Shown here: in pieces, positions 10,601 to 22,600 of the stretch
Layout: every line of letters begins with the position of its first letter
Numbering within the stretch: position 1 is the first letter of the stretch
Assembly: GCF_030247195.1 (NCBI RefSeq)
Contig: NC_080670.1
Location: 155,880,580 to 155,944,579 of the forward strand
DNA from: Topomyia yanbarensis
Lineage: Eukaryota > Arthropoda > Insecta > Diptera > Culicidae
Direction: 5' to 3'
DNA: 64,000 nt
The notes under the pieces: generated by a model
The model's input: the letters and a program-made list of their open reading frames with translations, nothing else
Database searches by the model: none
What the model was told of the DNA's origin: nothing
Translations under genes and position numbers: made by a program

Positions 10601-13600
10601 GACCTGTTGTTGTAGCTGATTTTTTAGTTGATTTTGCTGGTTTTGTTGTTGTTGTTGCTGCTGCTGCTGTTGTTGTTGTTGCTGCTGTCCGGGTTGTTGT
10701 TGACTCTGCTTGTACTTGTTGGTATCCTTGAGAGGTAAACAAACCGGACAGTCCTGCCGTTGGCAGTTCTTCCAATGATTGATGATTTGTCGCGAAGAGG
10801 AGCAATGAGTTTTCCCGCAGTTCTTCCCCAGTTGACAGGATTGCATATGCGTGAGGACATCTTTCATGGTTCGACAGTGTGCTAGCGTGCAATTGTTGCT
10901 GTTAGGATTTTCCGTTTCTCTTCGTTGGCATTTGTGAGCGTGTAGAAGTAGCACTAATTGTTGTTGGATAAGTTTTCTCTTTTCGGGATCTGCCAAGAGG
11001 GGATTACCGGGACCGCTTTGAGAAGGACCTGGCTGGGGTCCTCCGGGTTGACCTCCAGGTGCACCTGAACCTCCAACAGCTGAATTCATCTGGTTCATTG
11101 GTTGATTCTGAGCTGCCGTTTGAGGTCGTATTTGAGCTGTGGGATTGCCGGATTGCGGTTGAGCTGGTGAAGGCGTTGGTGGTTGCGCTTGAGCTGCCAC
11201 GCCTCCCTCGTTCACTACATTCATACCCATCCCTGCACCGGGCATTAGACTCCCTCCGAGAGGATTACCCATTCTTGCACCGGCCATGTTTGGCATCCGA
11301 TTGATCGTCGGAGGAGATCCACGTACCGGCGCAAGACCCCCTGCGTTCATTACGTTCACATTCGGCTGTTGATAACCTCCAAATGGGCCTCCTGGACCTC
11401 CAATTTGATTCATTTGATTGGCCATTCCACCCACGTTATGATTCTGCATTAACTGACGCAATCCTTGATTCATATGACCTCCTGGTCCTCGCGCCATATG
11501 CTGACCAGGCTGACCAGGCATACCTAACCGTCCGGGGTTACTTAACGGACCATTCTGCATCGAATTTGGTAGCTGATGCATTAGTCCTGGATTCGGTCCA
11601 CCTTGCTTCATGTTGTTGTTTATCACAATACCTCCCCCGGTCATAACTCCTCCACTCAAACCCATGTTACTGTTGGTAATAATAGTTCCACCTCCGTTGC
11701 TTTGCGCAATACTGTTCATACCGAGCATCGATCCGCCGCCCATTCCACCAACCACCACGTTATTAGCCATGCTTTGATTCATCGGTAGCAGATTGGGACT
11801 CTTATTCGCTAACGGTCCCATTCCCAAGATTTGCTGGCCAGCCATATTCTTATTGCCCTGTGCGACCATGGAAAATGAAAACAATTTTCTTAGTTTCAGA
11901 AAAAAATAGCACAAAAATAGAACACTCACCTGCTGCTGCTGCATAATATGATGAAGTTGCTGTTGATGCTGCTGCTGTTGTTGCTGAAGATGCAATTGTT
12001 GTTGTTGTTGTTGTTGCTGCTGCTGCTGTTGCTGACGCAGGGCTAGCTGGGCCATGGTGGACGTTCCTCCAGGATCATCGCCACCATTCATCTGTGGACC
12101 CGGGCCAGGACCGGGGGGTTTGTTACCACCACTCAGCGAGTCCACCCAGGTATTATCGCCCATCAGCTCGTCCGGGAGGTGGCTCTCCAGGTCGAACATC
12201 TGGTCGACAGTCGAGATGACTTCTGGGGGAGAAGAGGCAGATTGGTTTATTAGAATATGACATTTTCAATTTGTTTAAAACATACGTTAGGTTTAAAAAA
12301 ACGGCTTCGAAATCAATGTCTGGATAATGTTCAAGAGTGCCGGGTTCAGAATCTAAATGTTTCATTCGATTTAATAAGCAGAAAATATTTCATTACTCAA
12401 ATTTACCCGGTCAAACATTATTATTACACTCAGATTTTTTTTGAGCGATATTTTTTTACGCGGATTTTGAAATTCACGCGGATTTTTTAATTTACGCGGT
12501 ATCCATTAACGAGGTTCCCATTAACGCGGATTCTTCAATTCACACGGATTTTGAAATTTACGCGGTTTTCATTTACGCGGATTCTTAAATTTACACGGTC
12601 TTCATTATACAATATTAGCAGGGCTTACTGGATTTCAAGATTGATTGGTCGTTGGGAACATTGTAATTTATTAACGTAAACTTGCATCATGCTATGAATG
12701 CATTGATTTTAGTTCGATATATTTTATTTGCAAGAATTATTTATAGATCTTCATGAACTACCTTGCCTTTTCAACTTCTGGTGTCAACCACACAATCAGA
12801 ACTGGACTTTAGAAGTGATAACAGTATAAACAATTTCAAGAATGACAAAAACGCGAATGACGACACTCACCGTTCCCCTGTAAAAAAAATTCATCCTCTC
12901 TGTTGATCAACAATTCATCAGAAATCTATCAGAACGAGCGCATAGAAAATAAAAGAGCGGATCATGAAACTCCGAGAGCGAAAGCAAAACACGTCGGCGC
13001 TCAGTGATTATACATACGCACACACGGAAGAGTTCACTTTCGCAGTTGTGGAGCGTGCGCCGATAGAAATCAGAGAGCACAAGAAACGAATATAAAACGT
13101 TTCATCCCGTGCTGCTGTTGGCTAGTGCAATATCTCGATCCGTAAACATATTCAATACTACTCTCTAACACTCGCGCTGTCTGAATCTTTCTTCTGCGTG
13201 AAGAGTCTGATCTGCAGAAAATAAAGTAGGTGGCTATGTGTGTGTGAGTGTTGCTGCTCTTGTTGATACGGTAGATTCCAATTCCATCAACCGTGTCTAC
13301 GGCAGAGAACCCGAAAAGTATTGATGCAAACTTGCAACAAGGAGCAAGGTGCATTATTTTGTTTAACATTTTTTGCGTGGATTGAGCAGTTCTTCTAGTC
13401 AAATTGAGATGAGAATAACAATTTCATCGTATATTGATCAAAGTATCGAATTAATTTGAGCGATTCCTCAAATCCATGAAAAGGGCAAAATAACTATGAA
13501 AAGCAACAGGGCTATCATACAAGCAGCTATGATCAATTTAAATTCTGACACTAACTTAGAGACAGGACTAAGCTAGCACTGGATTGATGATAGCTCCAAA

Positions 13601-16600
13601 AATTGTGTTCTTCAGCAAACTGCTAGTTAGGTGTAATGCCTTCCTAGAAAATGAGTTCATTTAAGAGAACTAGTGAAATCGAAACATTTGGTTCGAGTTA
13701 GCAAGTCAAGGCAAGATGCCCACTGGTATATTTTCCCTTAACGAATATCTAGCTCTAACTTAGTCCTGTCACTAAGATAGTGTCTGATTCTGACTAAACG
13801 AAGGAAAGCATTGTTTAAAACCACAAAACCTATAACTAAATTAGTTATGTAATCTGCGTTTCGATTTCGTCTCATCATAAACCGACACTGACTTAGTTTT
13901 AAGACTAAGCTAGCGCCGGATTTACACTAATTGTGTTACTGAGAAAACCTCCTTTTCTTGCGGGACATCACGTTTAACTAGGAATTTGCTCACGAACACA
14001 ATTAGTGTCTTCGTTTTTGGAGCTAGCGTCAATCCGGTTCTAGCTTAGTCCTGTCACTAAGTTAGTATGGGATTCTGTTGAGACCAAATTCGAAAAGCAA
14101 AATCTGTAACTAACTTAGTATAATGCTTAATGAATTAAGAGCAAAGCGGTTCAAGGTATCTATTATATTCGACTACATTAAATACTCATTATTCACGCTA
14201 TCATTGGTAATTTTGTTATTAAAATCAGTTGATAGTTTCACCGCTCGTTCAGCAACATAATTTACTATTTTCAGAGCTACGATCCTTTTTTGCGCGTTTA
14301 TATACGACAGTTCGGAAACGCATTTTGGTGTTGTAATTAAGCTGACGGGTTTTTTTTTCAAAGTAAATCATTGTAGCCAAATCAGTTAGTCGCATTCTTC
14401 CAAATTATGTCGGCTTTTGAAAGTATCTTCGTTTTTGTGCAAGATGAATTTTTCCGCTGACATGCACCATTAAGATGACTAGACATGTTCCGTTTTTTTT
14501 TTTCATTATCAAAAAATGCTATACCGATATTTGGCTCAGATAAATACCAGAGGTGATTCTGGATTGCATTTTGTGCCGCTGTCGAAAATTGAGAATCAAA
14601 GAAATTTTTGATATAACGCCAAGTTGTTGGTGCACTTCTAGAGCGAAACCAATGCTTGGTATACATTGAGCTAAAAAATACATATTGCTTCATTAGCTTT
14701 TGTTTATCTGACGTTCCAATATCCAGATTCTCAGTATATAGATTGCTCGGCCCATCCATCGTGCGCTTTAGAAATATTACAACCAGTCCCAGCAGATCTT
14801 TGTAGTCATCGCGAGAATGATGTTTATCCTTTTATGTCAATCCGAACAATATTTGTTTAACTGAGGTACTTCCAAAACCGTGCGGAAATTTCTTGTGTCG
14901 AAATGGACACAATTGTTTTTTTTAAATGACTTGAAGTTATCAATTTGATTCGATCGTGAGTTGTTCGCATGAATCTCGAACACTCTTTTTGCTATATGCT
15001 GTCAACATGCCAAAGCAAGCATCTTTTGTTTTAACCATAACGACACTATTGATTTGAGCCAGAGTTTACGCTTGTTGTGTCAAAACACAATGCAATCAGT
15101 TTTTCTTCTACGGCCCACTCCTCCAACGCCTCTTTTATCGCTGCAGTCTCCAACTTAGCTGTACCATTTGGTAGTTCTGGGATTGCCAAATATTTCGAAA
15201 TGTTCTCTCCGATAACTACTATCGCCAAACGGTCCATTCGATTGCCTTTCACGTCTGGCAGAAGCTTCCATTCCCAGTAAAACCGTCAATGGAACTTCTA
15301 GATTAAACAGGTCCATCTACAGAATGATTTTAAGTAGTTTTTTTTACAGACAAAAACATTTTATCTGCTTAGCAAGTTCATCTCTGCGATTTTAAGCATT
15401 TTCCGTAATATTGGAAAATACTATAGGGCCATGTAGAATAGTAGATTTGAAAATCAAACTTGCATTATGTCTAGATGTTCCGGTCCTTCCTACTGCAGCC
15501 GACACTCCGGATATTAATATTACACGATAGTGTCATACTATCTGAATTCGCTAAATCAATGAAACCTGTCATATATCCTTTTCCGATCATCGCATTCGAT
15601 GGTCAGCTATTTTTTCGACAGAACTACAAAATGCGATAATTACTTCACGATTAATGGCCGTTTCGCGAGAGAATATCTAGATTTCGAGGGCGAAAATTTT
15701 TTTAAACTTTTTTTATTGTCGACTGAGTTTTGTTTTCTATTGGATCTCATCTCTAGTTTATTCACAAGTTCAATTTATATGATTTTTTCAATAGGCCCTA
15801 TCTACATTTCCAAAGAACTGGAGAAAATGACCTCAGATTCATCAGTGTAAAATTAAACCCTAATTAAGAACGCCATTGCAAATAATCCCACAAATTACAT
15901 AAATTATCTTGAAATTGTTGCACTTTACCAATAATTAACTGAAACGAATTTTTTAAAATCATTTATCTTAAATCGAGAAATTATTGCAGCACGGTATGGA
16001 CACCACCGTTGTAGATAGTGCCTATAAATTGGGCGACAATTGTACCTTGAACCTGTAGATGGAACAATCAATTAGCTTAAAATGATTGACAATTGATGTT
16101 ATTGTTTTTTAAAGTAATAAGTAATAATATTGGCTTTTAAAATCACAAATAGAATTCTGCCGCCGCGATTTTTTAAATATTTAAATGAAGGCAGCCATAT
16201 TTTTGAAAAGATTTTTAAAATCTTGTAGTTAATACATATTCAAATTAAGTTTGTGGTTTTTGTGTTTCGAATTCATCTCGTCAGTAGCTAGCACCATTTG
16301 AGTTTCTAGTAAGACGAGGTATCTAAACAAGTTCCCAAAATATTACTAGTAAATATCCAAAAAGTTTACATGACATATTTGAACACCTGAAGCAACTGAC
16401 TAGTTTCGTGTGATGTTCCGGGAAGCCAACATGGAAGCTCTGGTTTGCTGCTGAAAAAACGAACTCTTGTCTTTTGGTTCAAGTACAAAACGCCTGACGT
16501 TATGCAATAATTTCCGAAAAAGGAAAATTGGATTAAATCATTTTGCGCATTATTCAAATATAGCTACACTCTGCTTAATCTCCAAACTCATCCAAATTCA

Positions 16601-19600
16601 GCTTCAAACTGGTCGTCCTTATTAGCCACAGGTGGCAATCCTTTTTTTTAAACCACTAATATTTTGAGAAACGTTAAAAGTATTTTTTTTATTCATTTCG
16701 TTTATTGGATAGGCACAAATGCGTTAGCTTGGCGGTGCCAAATTCTTTTGTTTTTACATTTTGAATATCTTAAAACTAGGAGGTTACAATGCTGAAATAT
16801 TTTTTTATAAAGGAGAAAAATTTTACAGCTATCTTAAAACTAGAAAAAAGATTCTATATACAAGAGAGGGGGCAAAATATTTTTTCTTATGAAAACTTTT
16901 AAAACAAGGAATTCAATAGTAATAGTTTTTTAGGAAATATTTACAGTTATCTTAAAACTAACAATATAGTTTGATACACAAAAGGGGGAACAAATATTTA
17001 TGAAAAATTTCACAGGTGTTTTAAAACTAGGGATACAATTCTATTTACAAGATGGGGGACAATAATTTTAACAAAGAGTAGAAATTACAACTATCTTAAA
17101 ACTAGGAATACGGAATACAAATTTGATTTTTCATCGGAGACTTATGCTTGGTCATTTCCAAAATCGGTGTAGAAGTAGTTGTATCAAGGACAGGGGAGAG
17201 AAGGCGTACATGGTGACCGGGAGAGAAGAGTAGAACTTGTAACTTTCGGGCAAACGGGAGATCAGCGAAACAAATTAGTGCCTCAGTCTAGTAGGTCGGA
17301 TTGGCGGATGGTATTCTTCGGACCCGCGGGGAATCCTTCAAAAGTCATCGGACCTCGAGTCGCTCTCGCTTCAGTTTCCGTAGTGGTAAGGGCGACGGCG
17401 GTTACATAGTGGCAGTCTGCAGCTGATCGGTTCCACAAGGCAGGAAGAAACTTCTAAAAACGAGAAATAGAAAGAGAGGGCTAAATTGGGATATTTATCG
17501 TTTTTATGAAAGTATAAATAAGGGACATATAGCGGAAATCACGATTTGCCAGCATTTCTCGAACTAGTACATTGGGTGGTCTACCTCGGCCCGAAGGGAA
17601 TCCTTTAACTGAAACCTGGCGTCCAAATACCCGGCGGATACCCAGACAACGTGCTCGATGTCGTGATAGCCCTCGTCACAATCGCGCAGACTACTCTCCG
17701 CAAGCCCAATACGCCGCAAATGCGCATCTAAGGTGTAGTGGTTGGACATAAGTCGGAACATTACACGAATAAAATCCTGACCCACATCCATCCCCCTGAA
17801 CCAAGGCTTCGTTGATACCTTTGGGATAATCGAATGTAGCCATCGTCCAAGTTCACCAATGCTCCACGAGGTTCGCGAACTGTTGAGTGTCCTCTGACGA
17901 CAAATACTAAAAAATTCGTTGAAGCAGATTGGTCGTTCGTATATGTCACCATTTAATGCGCCTACCTTTGCTAATGAGTCGGCCTTTTCATTGCCCGGGA
18001 TAGAGCAATGAGAGGGGACCCAAACAAAGGTAATCTGATAAGATTTTTCAGATAACGTACATAAGGACATTTTTCATATCGTACATAAGGACTCCCGTAT
18101 CTTCCCCAGGACATATGGGAATTGCTTTTTGGGCTTCATCGCACGAAGAGCCTCGATAGAACTGAGGCTGTCCGAAATGATGAAGTAGTAATCTGTGGGC
18201 AGAGTGTCGATAATCCCAAGGCTGTACTGAATTGCAGCTAACTCTGCGACGTAAACTGAAGAGGGATTATTGGGCTTGAATGAAGCGGTGATAGTATTGT
18301 TGAAGATAACGAAGCCAGTGGACCCATCGAGATTTGATCCGTCAGTGTAAAACATTTTGTCATATTTATATTGGGGATCACTTGCGGGCGTATATGGTCC
18401 GGGATTCCACAAATCTCTTCCTTCGTGGAATTTTAACGCCACTCATAATATTGTTCGGAATAGCGTACCGACTCCCAAGTGCACTACACTCCGTTATGTT
18501 ACTCAAATTCATCTAGATCACTTGAAAAGGTAGTTCTGAGAATTCCTGAAATTAACATGAACCAGTCTCATGGATATCCACTGGAATTTTTTGGCTGTTT
18601 CGCCAGCGGCGTGAATAGAGTCAACCTCCCTATGCGAAGTTAGAGGAGGAGTTGGCAACTGTTTCTGACCTGCGTCAGACGGCATTTCCCGGAATGACAG
18701 GTTCAAAGATTTAAAAATTAATCGGTAACTGCTATAAGGAGCTGGAACAAGACCATCAAAGGGAAAAATTTTCCTGGTGCATTTTGTATATCCGGAGTAT
18801 GTTAAGTTCACTTGATAAACAGCCGATCTGACTTTGCACGGCCACAATGACTCGTATACGCAGGAAACAAAAGAATGCATATTTTGATATACGAAACGTG
18901 TTGTTCACTTATCTTTAGTTGACAGCTATTGGTCAATCGTCCATCATCGGAAGCAATATCTGGCCAGCCAATTCTTTCGCAGCTAAATTGCGTACCTTTC
19001 CACGTCGAACGTCGCTAAGAACATAAGTTTGCAGACCTTAACCGGGCCTTTGATTCCAGGAAGCTTATACTTAACTCAGAAGTAAGCTCGACTTGAATTT
19101 TTAAGATCAATTTTCACAAATAAACCTTTTGCACATACTCGAATTTTATCACCGATATGGGACCTGAGAGGAACTGATTTAGTACGGAAAGCTTAAGAAG
19201 TAGATTTTATAGTAATAAATTTCTCTGATAATCATTGTATTTTTCGTTATACTTCCAAGCGGTTGCATTGTGGTTGAATTGTGCGAACAGGAGCAATTAA
19301 ACCATCTATTCTGGTACATGCTAGTCCCCTTTCCTTGAGATTTTTGTTTTTTTGCATATATCTCTGCATTGATTTTTCTATATATCAAACTTATTTATGT
19401 CGTCTATGCAGAGACCTTCAGGCGTAAAGGCGATCGGCCATTATTAAGCTTTTTGTTAAAATATTTTGAGTACAATCATTCTCATTATGAGAAAAAGAAT
19501 ATTCCAGATGGGAACCTCTTGTTTTGGAATGTTTATCAACGGAATTCTTCAAAGGCCACTTTGATGCAGGTTATTCTAGCGGTTATGGTTATCGATTGGT

Positions 19601-22600
19601 TATCAAACAGTAGATGCAATACTACAAGAGATTATAACTACTAGAAGTCGAATGTCGCTGTTAGCACTGATGGTTTATTATCAAGCTCTTACATATGCTA
19701 GGCCCATTAGTTTGACACATATTGCCACAGGTACACACATGTCAAAGTAATGGGATATAATATGCTAGAGCGAGACCCTAGGCCCTATTCTCACAGTCAC
19801 GTTTCTTGGTGACTAGAAGGATTTTTTTTTCATATTTTAGTCCGTGAATACATGGGGACATTAGCGCTTTGCTCCCTCTAGTAGTTATAATCTCTTTTGA
19901 TGCTACTAATGAGCATTTATCCAGAGCGCTATGTGAGCAGGGTGCGTTTCTTCGATTTCATGTCCAATTCTTCAATAGCTTCAAATTACCGATACTCAGA
20001 ATGCCCATTCTTTAATATCAGACGTGGAAGTTGACTGATTTCGGTTGTTATCAGGGTACTGACGACTTTATTTGTATCTACAACCACTCGTTAGCCCCAA
20101 TGGTGGTTTTTTTTTTTTTTTTAAATTCGTTTATTTGACACGGCTCATAGCGGTAGCTTAAGGTGAAGATATGTGGAAGCCACGTTGCTAGGCACCGACT
20201 CGCTTGTTTACATTAGGAAAAACTGAAATCTGAAGTGAAAATTCAAACGCACAAATGAGAGTTTCCGAACATTTTCCTTTGGTCATCTGTACATTAGTAG
20301 ATAATTTGAAGTTTTGTTAGTAAACGATTAAAGTTTCGCGAGTGTTTTTGTAGTGGTGTGTGAAAAAAGTGCATTTGAAAAAGTGCAATGAAAACGATAA
20401 GAAGAGTGTTTCGAAAAGAAACCCCAAGTGAAGAGGGGTGATATTTTCGCACAAAATGGGAGCTACAGATGGCATTCCGTCAAAAACTCGGATTGATTGT
20501 ATAGGAAAATATTCTACCTTCCTTAAGTAGCAGTTTCGTGGCACACCAGCAAGGTTAGTGTGTTGAAAAACGTATTTTTATATTTGATCATGTCAGATAC
20601 ATGGTTAGGCACTGGAGAGGGGTGTGTGTGGCGTAGGAGCTATGTTGTGGCTCGCATGTATAATGTCCTTAACGGAGCCGTGGATCTTTTATACGTTTTC
20701 AATACATGTAAAAATAAAAAATACAAACAAGAATTAATTAATCGGATCTCGTGCGCGCAACTTCTTATTGCGAGCGGAGACCTTCTTTCGCGAGGTCTGT
20801 TGGCAAACAGCATCAGGGGGGTCATTTAATTCTCTCTTGTTTTTCACGTCCCGGTCGAAGCTGGCTTGGTGTACGGGATCAGATGTTCTCCCTTGCTTCT
20901 TGCACTTATTGTTGATCAGTGTAAATCCGTCGTCATTGTTACTGCATTCGTTGCCGATGTTGCTTACAGTTGCTTTTGGGGTGCTGGATGATTCTTTTGC
21001 GGTTGTCATTATGCTCTGAACAGTTGCCACAAATTTGGCCACCGTTTGTGGTTCAGGCATTGGTACTGAAAACTCTGTTTTAGGTTGGTTTGCCATAGAT
21101 GAGTTAGCAATCGGTTGAGATGCATTTTCCTCTGCATCTTCCGCGCAAGGTTGTCCATGATGAGCTGTCTGACTACAATACTTGCACGTAGGAGTTTGCC
21201 CCTCATGGGTGCATAGTGTAGTTTGCATAATTGTAGTTCCGTGAGTATTGAGTTTTATTGCCAAGTAGGAGGGTATAGGCCTTTCAACCCGCATCCTCAC
21301 TACAAAAACGCCGTTAGGTGTACCCGGGAAGAAGTTTCTCCAAGTATCAGGTGTAACGGATTCTACTTCTCCGTATTGCGACATGCATTTTGCAATTGGC
21401 TCAGGAGGGGTACGAGGTGATAGGTCATATAACCTTACATCTATACAATCATTCTCAATGTATACGGGAATCTTAATTCCAACGTTGTCACTTTCAACCA
21501 CGTGTTTTAAATTGTTCTTCAAAACGAAACGCTCGGCTTGTGCTAACGTGTTGAATGATATTAACACTACATTGCGAAGATGATGGTACTGAAGGTACAA
21601 GACTTCCGCAAGCCTAAGTTGCATTTTTACCTTCAGAAGATATTCCACTTCTCTAAAACTCGGTCGTTTTAAACAAAATTTAAAGTCAACGACCGCAGCG
21701 TTGGGTCGGAGTAGAGCTTTTTCGTCAACTTTACTCATGATGACAAGAATAATCCGATATTTCCTTTGTTCTCGAGACAATGCACACTAGATCGAGAGGC
21801 CTGTTGTTCACTTGGCTCGATTGTACGTCTGACTGCGGCAGAAGTAGAAAGTAGACTGACCCCAATGGTGGTTGCTCAAACTAGTTATACTTAAGGATAC
21901 ACATTATTTTAGCTTTTATCGTATTCCTCGTCAAGTGTAGAGTTGTGGTACTAGTTATGCCGGTACCGAAAATCTCGGGAATGCCATTTTTGGTACCGAA
22001 ATACCGGTACTGATTTAAGATAAATACCGGTATTTTTGGTACCATACGTAAGTTTTGATGGGAAATAACCTTATTCTATATTACAACGAATCGTTGTTGT
22101 ACGAATAATGGAACGGAAAATTATTATTTGTTGCACTGTTTAGTGGAGAATACATAACGGAAAACAGAATGTTTAAATATAAACTTGTCTACGTAGCTCC
22201 TTGAATAACTTCCGTTATTCGCTGTGTGGGTCGAGTTACGTCTTTATTTTATTTTCTGTTATATGTTTCTCTATAAAAGAACGAACACCGATTTAGTAGC
22301 TCTCCATTTCGGAATTAGCAGATGCATGAACCGCATAGAATGATGTTGTGAAAGAGAGTTACTGGGGAGCTACATAAAGCCGCTTTGGAATAAATTGTGC
22401 TGCATTGCATTCGGTTGGGGTATACGCGAGACACAAATTCACAACAAAGTAATTGGATATTATTTGTCACTGATAACCAGTGATTCTCAGCCTGGGGTCC
22501 ACGGATCCCTAGGGGGCCGCGAAGTCGTTGCTGGAGGTCGGCGAAGAAAAATATATTTTCCGAGTGCAGATTGAAATTTCAAGTCTTGTTTCCTAACAAA

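Noticed and set aside
12197..12199. ATG at 12199 as the nejire start codon
   Set aside because: The frame continues upstream to a good acceptor at 12222, and a conserved start exon exists at 26380.
12871..12877. A 7-nt microexon of nejire (GGGAACG) between a strong T-rich acceptor and a GTGAGT donor
   Set aside because: Once exon 1 was found, direct splicing 26323 to 12222 is in frame, and adding 7 nt would shift the frame. It could only matter in a non-coding or alternative transcript.
21739..21780. N-terminal extension of the LINE ORF1 to 21780
   Set aside because: The extended frame begins at TTG; the first ATG is at 21738.
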